Positions 34,445 through 45,200 of a DNA stretch of 64,000 nucleotides are shown piece by piece. The notes under the pieces are model-generated. The model saw only the letters and a list, made by a program, of their open reading frames with translations, was not told the DNA's origin and searched no databases. Made by a program: the position numbers and the translations under genes. Location of the stretch: contig CAWIZY010000009.1 of the NCBI GenBank assembly GCA_963840725.1, positions 868,001 through 932,000 of the forward strand, read 5' to 3'. The number at the start of each line of letters is the position of its first letter. Position 1 is the first letter of the stretch. This stretch comes from CAVWDU01 sp963840725. Its GTDB lineage: Bacteria; Pseudomonadota; Gammaproteobacteria; Pseudomonadales; Halieaceae.

Positions 34445-35502
34445 TCAGTAATTCTGGCGGTTGACCGCGCGCTGCCAGATTTTCATAAAACTCGCCTCCA
34501 TGGCGGCTTCTGCCGCCATGCCCAGCTTTTCCTGCCAGTTTTTCTTGTGTACATACTTGAGTTCGAACACATCCCAGTCCTCGAGCTTGGCCCTGCACAT
34601 AGGCATCACTGGTCTGCAAGTGCATCGATGAAGCCCACTTCAATGGCCTTGCGCCCATACCAGACTTCGCCTGTCGCTACCTGGGCAATGTCCAGTTGCG
34701 GCCTATTTTCACTCACAAAGGCCTTGAACAGGTCGTGGGTGTGCTCCAACTCTTCAACAAATTTCTCTCGGCCCTTGTCGGTATTTTCGCCGAACAGGGT
34801 GAGCGTTCGCTTGTACTCCCCCGCGGTCATTAATTCGAAATCGATATCGTTTTTCTTCAGCAGCCGATGGAAATTTGGCAGCTGGGCCAGCACGCCGATG
34901 GAACCCAGTGACCGCAAACGGTGCCGCGATGATACGGTCGGCTACGCAGGCCATCATATAGCCTCCGCTGGCGGCTACTTTGTCCACTGCGACGACGAGC
35001 GGCGCCCGGCTCGCGAATACGGCTGCAGCTGGCTGGCGGCCAGACCATAGCCGTGCACCATGCCGCCCGGACTTTCGACGTTTCACCAAAATCTCGTCAC
35101 CCTTGCGCTGCAAGGGCAACACCGCCGAGACTCCTCCCGCAGATTGACGGTTGCGCTGGCTTTGATATCGCCATCAAAATCCAGCACATACAGACGCTTG
35201 CGTCGCTCAGCGGTCTGGGTGTCACCGCCTTTTTTGAGCGTTTTTTAGTGGCTTTGGCCTTCGCCTTTTCGATTTTTTCTTGGTTTTTTGTGCCGCCTTC
35301 GAGCCTCAGGGTCGATGATCACATCGTCGAGCTTTCCCCGATCTCCTCGGTATTTTTCGTTGAGATCGACGATCTCGATATGGCCTCGAGGCCCTGGCGC
35401 TGTTTTTGTCCCAGCAATACCATAACGGCAGCGACGACCAATGGCGGCAACGAACGTGACAGCCTGGGCCAGAAACAGCCCATAGGCATAAATAAATTCC
35501 AA
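34445..35502 (-). CDS. sohB: SohB-like inner-membrane serine protease (multiple frame changes)
   Basis: Fragments in all three reverse frames assemble into a SohB of the S49 peptidase family. They are the N-terminal helix LEFIYAYGLFLAQAVTFVAA from a TTG at 35502 with a GGAG site, the nucleophile region VESPGGMVHGYGLAASQL near 35050, the catalytic-Lys region VDKVAASGGYMMACVADRI near 34960, and GEYKRTLTLFGENTDKGREK near 34800. The end reads LEDWDVFELKYVHKKNWQEK and stops at 34445-34447. SohB degrades membrane-associated peptides. Several single-base indels separate these parts. Since all motifs survive, sequencing error is more likely than gene death. Confidence 0.85.
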
Positions 35503-35527
35503 GTGCGTTTGCTCCAGTATGATTGAT

Positions 35528-36333
35528 TCAAGTTGCTTGATGTAATGACGGATCAACTGGCCGGAAATAGAGGCCGCCGGCGGAATAGGGGCAGCTCCCG
35601 ATAGTGAAACCACTCGGCATCGGCGATCTCAGCTGGTCACAGACGATCTCACCGCCCGCGTACTCGGCAAAAAAGCCCAGCATCAACTGGTTGGGAAAGG
35701 GCCAGGACTGGGACTGAAAATAGCGCAGCATTGCAGACTTCCACACCGACTTCCTCCCGCACCTCCCGCACCAGCGTCTCCTCAGCCGTTTCGCCGGCTT
35801 CGATAAAGCCCGCCAGCGTACTGTACATAGGCCGCGGAAAATTGGCGTTGCGCGCCAGCAATAATTCCTCGCCTCGGGTAACCAGCACAATGACACAGGG
35901 TGCGATACGGGGATAATTGATAGTGCCGCAGGGCTCGCAGCGCATGCCTCGCTCCGCTAGATCCAGAGCATCTGCTGGCCGCAGCGCCCGCAAAAGCGGT
36001 GATCTCGCTCCCAGTCCAGCAGTTGGGAGGCCCGACCGGCCAGCGCAAACAACTGCTCATCGACTCGGCCCAGCACCTGGTACAGGCTGCCACGTTGGAA
36101 CTGCAGGGGATCCACGGTGTCGCTCGTCTATCTCCGCGCGTAGCAGGGCTGCTCCCGCCAGTAGCCCAGGAATTGGCTGCTCGCACAATCGTCCAGCCAA
36201 TGCTCTCCAAGCTGGGCCCGCCCGAGCAGGCAGGCTCGGGCGCACGCAAGTCGTAACCAGTTGGCCGCCCTGAAAAACGATATAGCAGGTCACTGTTGAC
36301 CGCAGTGGGTGGCTGATTGTCGGGTCGAAACAT
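35528..36333 (-). CDS. nudC: NADH pyrophosphatase NudC (frame changes)
   Basis: The gene starts at the ATG at 36333 (MFRPDNQPPTAVNS). The zinc-ribbon parts RFCGRCG and MRCEPCGTINYPRI are followed by the Nudix box GFIEAGETAEETLVREVREE in the order G-x5-E-x7-REVREE, and then SQSWPFPNQLMLGFFAEYAG, the NudC-specific SQPWPFP-like motif. NudC hydrolyses NAD(H) and removes NAD caps from RNA. At least three indels split the frames (near 35970, 35730 and 35640), and the exact C-terminus is uncertain because one frame runs on into sohB. It is just upstream of sohB on the same strand. Confidence 0.85.
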
Positions 36334-36511
36334 GAAGGCTCGGGACGAGGGATGAAACGACGCGGCTATAGTAAGTCGCGGCTCATTGGCGCAGGGCAAG
36401 CCGGGCCGACGGTTTGAAGTAGTTTAATCCGCCGGGATGGGTGCGTAGTTCACAAAGGTATCGCGTAGAATGCCGCGGCAAACCTTTTGTTAGCCGCCGG
36501 ATCTGCCTTAC

Positions 36512-38016
36512 ATGAATGAATACTCTGCGCACGCCCTGTGGAAAAATTTTCTGGGTCCATCGCCCGATCTGGTACAAGAAAACCATCGTGGCGTTTTGGT
36601 GATCAACCCGATTCTGTTGTGGTCGCCGGGCCTTTTATCACCGGCTGGGTGTTGATCGGCGAGTTTATTTTCACCTGGCCCTGGCCCTGCGCTGCTATCC
36701 GCTGCAACCTGGTGGCCTGCTGGCGATAGAGGCGGTGCTGCTGGGAATGACCACCCCGCATACGGTGTATCACGAAACGCGGCCAATTTCGAAGTGATCC
36801 TGCTGCTGATGTTCATGGTGGCAGGCATTTACTTCATGAAGGAACTGTTGCTGTTCGTCTTCACCCGGATACTGCTGAACAGTTCAGTCCAAGGTAGTAC
36901 TGTCGCTGCTGTTCTGTCTGGTGGCCGCGTTTCTGTCGGCCTTTCTGGATGCGCTGACCGTCACCGCGGTGCTGATCAGTGTCGGCGTCGGCTTTTACTC
37001 GGTCTACCACAAGGTTGCTTCCGGCAAGTATGCTCACGACGACCACGATCATTCGATGGATGATGGCGTGCCGATCTGCACCGCGAAGATCTTGAGCAGT
37101 TTCGCGCCTTTTTGCGCAGCCTGCTGATGCACGGCGCCGTCGGCACCGCTCTCGGCGGCGTCTGCACCCTGGTTGGCGAACCGCAAAACCTGCTGATCGC
37201 CACCGTCGCGGAATGGGATTTCATCAAGTTCTTCCTGATCATGGCGCCGGTCACCATGCCGGTACTGGTCGCCGGACTGTGCCACCTGCTACCTGCTGGA
37301 GGTGACGGGCAAGTTTGGCTACGGCGCGCAAGCTTCCAGACAGTGTGCGCCTCGTACTGGTGGAGTATCAGGAGAAAGCAGAAGCCCAGTCGCAACTCCC
37401 GCATCAACGCACGACTGATCGTGCCAGGCCCTGGTGGCGGTGATACTGGTGCTGGGCTCTGGCCATGCACTGGGCAGCGGTCGGTCTGATCGGGCTTATG
37501 GTGATCGTACTGCTCACAGCCTTCAACGGCGTGGTGGAGGAACACCAGATAGGCCATGCTTTCGAAGAGGCCCTGCCCTTCACTGCATTGCTGGTAGTGT
37601 TTTTCGCTATCGTCGCGGTGATCCATGACCAGCACCTGTTTACGCCTGTCATCGACGCCGTGCTGGCGATGGAGTCCGCCGTGCGCCCGGCGATGTTCTT
37701 CCTCGCCAACGGGGTGCTGTCAATGATCAGTGACAACGTTTTTGTTGCGACGGTGTATATTAACGAGGTCAAGGCGGCGCTGGATGCAGGGACTATCACC
37801 CGCACGGAATTTGACCAACTGGCGGTGGCGATCAACACCGGCACCAACCTGCCCAGTGTCGCTACACCGAACGGTCAGGCAGCATTCCTGTTTCTGTTGA
37901 CCTCGGCCTTGGCGCCTTTGATCCGTCTGTCCTATGGCCGGATGGTGATTATGGCTCTGCCCTATACCGTTGTGCTGGGCGGCGTGGGCTTGCTTGCGGT
38001 TATGCTGTTTATTTAA
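36512..38016 (+). CDS. nhaB: Na+/H+ antiporter NhaB (many frame changes)
   Basis: The start MNEYSAHALWKNFLGPSPD at 36512 and successive fragments follow NhaB throughout: GPFITGWVLIGEFIFT, LRCYPLQPGGLLAIEAVLLG, MFMVAGIYFMKELLLFVFTR, AAFLSAFLDALTVTAVLISV, GTALGGVCTLVGEPQNLLIA and, in one long clean frame from about 37465, SDNVFVATVYINEVKAALDA and INTGTNLPSVATPNGQAAFL. NhaB exchanges Na+ for H+ across the inner membrane, as expected of a marine cell. About ten single-base insertions or deletions lie between 36569 and 37460, none after that. It is convergent with dnaQ. Confidence 0.9.
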
Positions 38017-38052
38017 TGGACAGACCGGATGGGTCGCGTCGGATTGCGGCCA

Positions 38053-38806
38053 TCACGCCGGGGCGCCGGGCTCCAGGTAGTTCGACTCGCCACCCGCCTC
38101 CACCCGCTGCCACAGCATCGCCTTCGCAGGCTGCGGCGATCGCCTCCAGCTGCTGTTCGTGGGCAGTCAATTCATCATGCCGCTGCGATCACCGGCAAGG
38201 GCTGGCGCCCGGGGGCCAGCCGCCGCACTGCGTTCTGCCGCTTGCGCCCCGCCTTGTCGTCCGCCGCATCGGACAACTGCAGTGCGTTTGACCGCCTGTG
38301 ATGGCCAGGTAAACATCGGCCAGAATCTCGGCATCCAGCAGCGCGCCGTGCAAATCGCGCTGGGAATTGTCGACACCGTAGCGCTGGCAGAGAGCATCCA
38401 GATTGTTGCGCTGCCCCGGGTGCTTGGCACGGGCCATCACCAGCGTATCAATCACCTGGCTTGAGCCTTTCCGAGGGCTATACCCGCTGTCCAGCCGCTG
38501 CAGTTCGCTGTTCAGAAACCCCAGGTCAAAGGGCGCATTGTGAATAATGAGTTCCGCGCCGGCGACAAACTCCACAAACTCGGCGGCCACGCGTTCGAAC
38601 AGGGGCTTGTCTGCAAGATACTCGTTGGTAATACCGTGCACCTCTATAGCACCCTGATCGATGTCGCGCTGCGGGTTGATGTACTGATGGTAGTGATTAC
38701 CGGTCAGTTTACGGTTGACCAGCTCAACGCAGCCAATTTCGATAATCCGGTGGCCCTGGGAGACCTCCAGTCCGGTGGTCTCGGTGTCGAGTACGATTTG
38801 CCTCAT
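38053..38806 (-). CDS. dnaQ: DNA polymerase III epsilon subunit (proofreading exonuclease; 3' frame changes)
   Basis: The exonuclease domain is clean: MRQIVLDTETTGLEVSQGHR (ExoI, D and E), IEVHGIT, IIHNAPFDLGFLNSELQRLD (ExoII) and LHGALLDAEILADVYLAI (ExoIII, H and D). Near 38290 the frame changes. The C-terminal tail can be rebuilt as VRRLAPGRQPLPVIAAA, DELTAHEQQLEAIAAACEGD and LWQRVEAGGESNYLEPG, ending at 38053. The tail normally binds the alpha subunit. It follows rnhA with a 4-bp gap on the same strand, the usual neighbour in this group. Confidence 0.9.
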
Positions 38807-38810
38807 GGCG

Positions 38811-39270
38811 TCATGCTCCGCTGCCGCCGGTTCGTCCGGCGATCTCGTCGATGCCCCGATTGGCCAGTTGGTCGGCGATTTCATTTTCCCGGTGGCCGCT
38901 GTGGCCCTTGACCCAGCGCCACTCCACCTCGTGGCGTTGGTTCTGTTCGTCGAGCAACTGCCAGAGATCGACATTCTTCACCGGCTTGCGCCCCGCTGTC
39001 TTCCACTGCTTTTTTTTCCAGCCCGGTCAGCCAGCTGGTGATGCCATTTTTTACGTAAACAGAGTCCGTGGTGAGCACCACCTGACAGCGCTCTTTGAGG
39101 GCACGCAGCCCCTCGATGGCCGCCTGCAGCTCCATACGGTTATTGGTGCTGTGGGCTTCTCCTCCAAACAGTTCCCGTTCCTGTGACCCGCAGCGCAGCA
39201 GGGCCCCCCAGCCTCCGGGCCCTGGATTACCCCGGCAGGCCCCATCGGTAAAAATCTCAACGCGCTTCAT
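38811..39270 (-). CDS. rnhA: Ribonuclease HI (one frame change)
   Basis: The start MKRVEIFTDGACRGNPGPGG carries the first catalytic Asp, followed by STNNRMELQAAIEGL (Glu) and LTTDSVYVKNGITSW (Asp). Near 39010-39027, at an A8 run next to GGG on the coding strand, the frame changes. It continues as KKQWKTAGRKPVKNVDLWQL and ends in ENEIADQLANRGIDEIAG with the last catalytic Asp. RNase HI removes RNA from RNA-DNA hybrids. The gene lies between the methyltransferase (4-bp overlap) and dnaQ, which is the conserved order. Confidence 0.9.
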
Positions 39271-40034
39271 GCGGCAACATCCCTGCGTCGCGGAGCCTGG
39301 GTCGCAGGAACCGGGCTAGACGAAACTGCAGGTTTGGGCACCGTCAACCCGATCAATCGTTGGCGCGCCATTGCCAGCGATCGCTGGGGCCGGTGAATGC
39401 CGCTGACCTGTTTGATGGCATGCAACAGATAGACGCTGCCGCTGGGCAAGTTGCGTTTGTCACACCATTGATTCACCCCGGCCAGCCAGTTGCGACAGCG
39501 GGCCCCACCGAACAGGGGCAGGTGGTGCAGTCTGGCTCTGGATTCAACCTCACAGCCCAGAAGATGCAGCCAGTCAGTCAGGCGGCTCTCGCTCACGAAG
39601 CGCTGCTGACGCCAGAAGGAGCGCGGGGAAAAGGCGCGCAAACGGCTCTTGACCCCCTGCAGACTCCAGGGATTGAACCCAATGATGAACAAATGTCCCT
39701 GGGGAGTCAGCACGCGCTGCGCCTCACGCAGGAGGTGGTGTGGTCGCGGCGAGAATTCCAAGGCATGGTGAATGATCAGCACGTCGATACTGTCGGACTC
39801 CAGCGGCAGTTCATCGCCCTCGCAGATCAACGTCACATCGCCCCCGCCCCGCTCACTGGCATAGATTCGGTGATTGATGCGCGAGGAGTCGCTCAGGCTG
39901 TGATTGCGGCACAGTCCGAGTTGAAGAATATGGTAGCCGAATGACATGGAAAGCGACTCTTGCAAGGCCGTGCGAGTCTCGGCCAATAGATATTGGCCAT
40001 TTTCACACTCATACCAGGTTTCCAGTTCCGTCAA
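39267..40034 (-). CDS. SAM-dependent methyltransferase (YafS-like)
   Basis: The 255-residue protein is a class I methyltransferase of the type found between gloB and rnhA in gammaproteobacteria. Recognisable parts are LQLGLCRNHSLSDSSRINHR near the SAM site, a clear LPLESDSIDVLIIHHALEFS (motif II region), and VLTPQGHLFIIGFNPWSLQG (motif III region). The glycine-rich motif I is degenerate, as is usual in this subfamily. Its substrate is unknown. Divergent from gloB with 74 bp between starts; overlaps rnhA by 4 bp. Confidence 0.85.
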   Translation of the reverse strand: MTELETWYECENGQYLLAETRTALQESLSMSFGYHILQLGLCRNHSLSDSSRINHRIYASERGGGDVTLICEGDELPLESDSIDVLIIHHALEFSPRPHHLLREAQRVLTPQGHLFIIGFNPWSLQGVKSRLRAFSPRSFWRQQRFVSESRLTDWLHLLGCEVESRARLHHLPLFGGARCRNWLAGVNQWCDKRNLPSGSVYLLHAIKQVSGIHRPQRSLAMARQRLIGLTVPKPAVSSSPVPATQAPRRRDVAA

Positions 40035-40108
40035 AATGTCGATAAACTAAGTCCTCCTGCCGAAGCCATCAATGTTACTCGAATTTTCGTCAATTGGAAT
40101 GCCGCACC

Positions 40109-40882
40109 ATGCCCATTATCCGCCCTGTCTCCGCCTTCGCCGATAACTACATCTGGCTCCTTTTTGACCAGGACAGCCGGGAAGCCTGGGTCGTAGACCC
40201 CGGCGACGCGGATCCGGTATTGGCCGCGCTCGATTCCCTGGGATTGCAACTGGCCGGTGTACTCATCACGCATCACCACTTCGACCACGTCGGGGGGCTC
40301 GCACAGCTGATTAGCCAGTTCGACCCGGTGGTTATCGGGCCGGTGAACCCGGCCGTAGAGGGAATCACCCAGCGGGTCACCGCCGGGGACCAGGTTTCCG
40401 TGCTGGGAGAAACCTACGAGGTACTGGAGGTTCCGGGACATACCCTGGACCATATTGCGTACTTCTGCGCCGGCGACGAACCCCGGCTGTTTTGCGGCGA
40501 CACCCTTTTCGCCGGTGGCTGCGGACGGGTGTTTGAGGGGACGCCCTCCATGATGCATCAGTCCCTGGCCGGGCTGGCGGCATTGCCGGCGTCCACCCGC
40601 GTCTATTGTGCCCATGAATATACTCTGGCAAACCTGGCCTTCGCCCGCGCCGTAGAACCGGAGAATCTTGCGCTGCTAGAGCGCGTCCAGGAGGCCGAGA
40701 GACTCCGCTCGCAGGGGGTCCCGACCGTGCCTTCGTCATTGTCTCTGGAACTTGCCACCAATCCCTTTCTGCGCTGCGGTGAACCCGCGCTCAGGCGCGC
40801 CCTCCAGCAACAGGGGAAGCCGGATGGTGGGTCGGATGCTGAGGTTTTTGCTACCGTACGCGCCTGGAAAGACAGCTTCTAG
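40109..40882 (+). CDS. gloB: Hydroxyacylglutathione hydrolase (glyoxalase II)
   Basis: The 257-residue metallo-hydrolase begins MPIIRPVSAFADNYIWLLFD, the typical GloB start. The binuclear metal motif is LITHHHFDHVGGLA (THxHxDH with an extra His), followed by VPGHTLDHIAYFC, and LFCGDTLFAGGCGRVFEGTP with the bridging Asp. The C-terminal substrate-binding domain has RVYCAHEYTLANLAFA. It hydrolyses S-lactoylglutathione in methylglyoxal detoxification. The ATG at 40109 is chosen over the TTG at 40094 by family alignment. mltD follows 38 bp downstream. Confidence 0.94.
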   Translation: MPIIRPVSAFADNYIWLLFDQDSREAWVVDPGDADPVLAALDSLGLQLAGVLITHHHFDHVGGLAQLISQFDPVVIGPVNPAVEGITQRVTAGDQVSVLGETYEVLEVPGHTLDHIAYFCAGDEPRLFCGDTLFAGGCGRVFEGTPSMMHQSLAGLAALPASTRVYCAHEYTLANLAFARAVEPENLALLERVQEAERLRSQGVPTVPSSLSLELATNPFLRCGEPALRRALQQQGKPDGGSDAEVFATVRAWKDSF

Positions 40883-40920
40883 ACTGCCGCCGAAACTATC
40901 CGGGAAAACCAAATAAAAAT

Positions 40921-42246
40921 ATGCGTTTACGCAGCGTAGTTCTCATCATTTCTTGGCTGTTACTGTTGGCTGGGTGCCAGTCTGTGCCCACGGATAGGAC
41001 TGCGGCCAAGCAGCAGCTACCGAGCCGTACAGAACCGATGCCTGGTTCTGTGGAAGCGCCCGTTGCGAAGAATCTGCCGCCCGCAGACCTGTGGGAGCGG
41101 ATGCGGCGCGATTTCACCTGGGGAACCCGCTACGAGCAGCGCAGCAAGGATGCACGCCGGCATTACCTGCGTCAGAACAATTACATGGGTGTCGTCGCCG
41201 GTCGGGGCAAGTTGTTCCTCCATTACATTGTCGAGGAACTGGACCGCCGCAACATGCCACAGGAACTGGCGCTGTTGCCCATGGTCGAGAGTGCCTTTGA
41301 CCCCTTTGCTCATTCCAGCCAGAGCGCCTCCGGGCTGTGGCAAATCATTCCATCCACGGGTAAGTACCTCGGCCTGGATCAGGACTGGTGGTATGACGGT
41401 CGCCTGGATCTGCGTGATTCAACCCGCGCGGCGCTGGACTACCTGCAAGAACTGCACCGCTATTTTGAGGGCGACTGGCTGCTGGCTGTAGCCGCTTACA
41501 ACGGCGGCAAAAGCCGGGTCCGACGCGCGCAACGACGCAATCAGAAAAACGGCAAAGCGACTGACTTCTGGTCCCTGCGGCTACCGCGAGAAACCCGCGG
41601 CTATGTGCCGCGACTCCTGGCGCTGGCCACCATTGTTTCGGAACCCGATAGATATGGGGTCACCCTACCGGACATCCCCAACGAATCAGTGATTGAAGTC
41701 GTTGACATTGGAGGTCAGATCGAAATGCGCAGGGCCGCAGACCTCGCGTCGGTTCCATTGCTCGACCTGCGGATGCTCAACGCCGGTCACCGGCGCTGGG
41801 CTACCGCCCCCACCCGGCCACCGGAACTGCTTTTGCCACTGGGCAGCGGTGGCAGGCTTCGCCAAAAATTAGCCAGTCTGCCCCCGGAGGATCGACTGCC
41901 CTGGCAATACTATCGCATCAGGCCCGGCGACAGCCTCAGCCAGATTGCGCGTAACTTCAACACATCAGTAGACGTTCTGCGCCAGGCCAACGGTATTCGC
42001 GGCAACCTCATCCGCGCCGGCGATAAACTGATGATTCCGGCGGGCCCCGACTGGCCCAGAAACGTCGCCAAGGCTGATGCCGGGCGCACAGTGCAGGGCT
42101 ACCGGGTAAGACGCGGTGATTCGCTGCACCGTATCGCCGGCAAGTTCAATGTCAGCGTCAGCGATATCGTCGCCTGGAATTCACTGGACCCGAAGAAATA
42201 TCTGCAACCGGGACAGCAACTGACACTGTACCTGGGCGACGGCTGA
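40921..42246 (+). CDS. mltD: Membrane-bound lytic murein transglycosylase D with two LysM domains
   Basis: The 441-residue lipoprotein has a signal peptide with lipobox LLAGC at residues 16-20. An SLT domain follows at about 110-230, with LLPMVESAFDPFAHSSQSAS (catalytic Glu), GLWQIIPSTGKYLGL and AVAAYNGGKSRV. Two LysM domains near the C-terminus contain YRIRPGDSLSQIARNFNTSV and YRVRRGDSLHRIAGKFNVSV. MltD cleaves peptidoglycan to anhydromuropeptides at the periplasmic side of the outer membrane. MltD next to gloB is the ancestral gammaproteobacterial order. Confidence 0.94.
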   Translation: MRLRSVVLIISWLLLLAGCQSVPTDRTAAKQQLPSRTEPMPGSVEAPVAKNLPPADLWERMRRDFTWGTRYEQRSKDARRHYLRQNNYMGVVAGRGKLFLHYIVEELDRRNMPQELALLPMVESAFDPFAHSSQSASGLWQIIPSTGKYLGLDQDWWYDGRLDLRDSTRAALDYLQELHRYFEGDWLLAVAAYNGGKSRVRRAQRRNQKNGKATDFWSLRLPRETRGYVPRLLALATIVSEPDRYGVTLPDIPNESVIEVVDIGGQIEMRRAADLASVPLLDLRMLNAGHRRWATAPTRPPELLLPLGSGGRLRQKLASLPPEDRLPWQYYRIRPGDSLSQIARNFNTSVDVLRQANGIRGNLIRAGDKLMIPAGPDWPRNVAKADAGRTVQGYRVRRGDSLHRIAGKFNVSVSDIVAWNSLDPKKYLQPGQQLTLYLGDG

Positions 42247-42287
42247 ATGGGCTGCTGCGCCCGGGGCGCCAGGGCACACGCACCGGT

Positions 42288-45200
42288 TCAGTTTGCCACT
42301 CTGTGAATGCCAAACAGCGTTGCATAGAGGGCGGGCACGACGAACAGGGTGAGCAGCGAGGCAAAGCCGAGACCCGCCATGATCGTTACCGACATGTTGA
42401 CGAAAAATACATCCGATAACAGTGGTATCAGGCCGAGAATCGTCGTGGTGGCGGCAAGGACCACCGGGCGCAGGCGACTGACAGATGCATCCAGCAGCGC
42501 CTGGTAAGGCACCTTGCCGGCATCAATCTGCTGGTCAATTTCTTCAATCAGCACGATGGCATTCTTGATCAGCAATCCGATCAACGACAGCGCACCTAAC
42601 AAAGACATAAAATCGAAGGCGCCGCCTGTCGCGAGCAGACCCGCCGTGATGCCAATTGTCGCCATTGGCACGGTCAGCCAGATTATCAGTGGCTGGCGGA
42701 GCTTGCCGAACAACAACACGCTGGTCAGGATCATCAGCAAAAAGCCCATTGGCAGCGACCGCGCCAGTCCCGCCCTGGCATCGACAAGGTCCTCATACTC
42801 ACCACCCCACTCCAGCTGGTATCCCGGTGGCAGGTTTATGGCCTCTATCCGCGGTTTTAGTCGTGACAGCAGCGGTTGGGCGGGTCCCGAGGCCGGGTTG
42901 CAGGAAGCTATAATGGTCTGTAGCCGGTTGCGTCCGCGACGCACGGCGTTTTCCCAGCGGGTATCGTAGCCCGACATGACCTGGGTAATGGGGATAGAAC
43001 CCTGTAGGGCAGAGCTCCATACCTGGACATCGCGCACACTATCGATGTTGCCACGCTCACTGACTGGCGCACGCATCCGGATGGGCAACAGCCGGGTGCC
43101 GTCCCGATATACGCCGACGGATTCCCCCTCAAACGCGTGGCGCAACGCCGACGCGAAAGACTCCCGGGTAACACCTAACTGGCGGCCGACAAGCTCGTTA
43201 AAAATCGGGGTAACCACTTTCACCGGGGAGCGCCAATCATTGCGTATATCTACCCCGCCACCGTCCAGGCGCATGATTTCCATCGCCTGCTCGGCCAGTT
43301 GGCGCAGCACTTGAGGATCCGGACCGGAAAACCTGGCTTCAATCTTGGCATCTCTACCCGGGCCGATGCGCATGGGCTTCACAACGGGGTCCAGCCAGGG
43401 CATTTGATTGCGCATGTAGGTCTCGACGGCGCGCCTCACGGTCGGGATGTCAGCCAGGCGCGCCGTGCGCACTATGATCTGCGCATAGACCGGGGTGGGC
43501 TCCCGGGCATCGTAAACCAGGGTGAAGCGCTGATGCGGGCCACCCACTGCCGTGGCCGTCTGCACGACGCCCGCTTGTTCGCGAATAAACCCGGCTATTT
43601 CCAGGGCATCATCCCGGGTACGACGAATATCTGTTCCTTCAGCCTCCCAGACATCAACAAAAAAGATGGGTGTGTTGGAATCCGGGAAAAACCCGCTCTT
43701 CACACTGCCGAAACCCCACACGGCGGCGAGCAACAGGCCGATGGCGGCTCCCAGGGTCAACCAGCGATGGCTCAGCGTCCAGGTCAGCCCCTTGCGGTAC
43801 CAACGGTAGAGCCTGCCCGAGTAGGCGGTGTCGGGCGTCGCTGCGTCTCCCGGCTGAAGCAACAGGGCGGACAGCAGCGGCGTGGTGCTGATGGCGGTGA
43901 GCCAGCTTAATGACAGTGAAATGAGGATCACGTAGAACAACGAGCTGGCAAACTCGCCCGTATTGTCAGGCGACAGCCCTATTGCAGAAAAGGCCAGCAC
44001 ACCTATCACAGTGCCCCCGAGCAGCGGCCACTGCACACTGCTTACGGTCTGCGCCGCAGCGCGGACGGGCGCCACCCCGGCGCGCATGCGCACCTGCATA
44101 CTGTCAGCCACCACGATAGAGTTATCGACCAGCATACCGAGAGCAATGACCAGGGCGCCCAGGGATATGCGCTGCAGCTCGATGGCAAAAATATCCATGA
44201 TGAACAGCGTTCCGGCCACCGTAATCAACAACACCAGGCCAATGACAATACCCGCGCGCAGCCCCATAAACAGCAACAGTACCGTGATCACGATAGCCAC
44301 GGCCTGAGCCACACTGATCAGGAACCCGCTGACCGAGCGCTTAACCTCCCGGGGTTGGTCGTACACCCTATCCAGCTCCATGCCGATGGGAATGATACTG
44401 GTCAATTGGCTGAGGCGTTCGTCTATACCCGCCCCGACATCGACCACGTTTTGCCCGGGGAGCATCGATATACCAATGCTCAGCCCGGGCTGTCCGTTGA
44501 TATAAAAGAGCTTGTCAGGCACCGCCACATAGGCCCGGGTAATGGTGGCAATGTCCCCAAGTCTCAGTAGCCGTCGCTCACTGGAACTGATCAGCAGATC
44601 GCCGATACTCTGCACCGAATCGAACGCCCCGGTGGGACTGATGCGCAAATAGTCATCACCCACCCTGACGTTGCCAGCGTCCACCACCATATTCTGGGAA
44701 CCCAGAACCTCGGCTATGCGGGTAATATCGATACCTAACTCTGCCAGGCGATTGCGTGATACATCCAGGTATACGACTTCGTGCTGCTCGCCATCAATGT
44801 TGACCTTGCGCACACCGGGCACCAACACCAGCTGCTTTTTGACGCGCTCAGCGGTATCGTAAAGGTCTCGCCAGCTGTAGCCTTCACCGTTAAGCAACAG
44901 ATAAACGCCGTAGACATCACCGAAGTCGTCGAGGACTACTGGCTTGTCTGCGCCGGGCGGCAGCAGAGGACTCACATCGTCCATTTTGCGCCGCAGTTCA
45001 TCGAAGACATTCTGCAGGTCTTCCGAGCGGTATTCATCTTTGAAATCAACCAGAATATCCGACAGTCCCGGCCGTGAGACGGACATTCGAATCCGCTTGA
45101 GTTGCGGCATTTTCTGTAGCGCGTCTTCCAGGTGATGGGTCAGTTCTTCCTGCACTTCCCGCGCACTGGCACCGGGGTAACGAGTGAGAATCTTGGCTGC

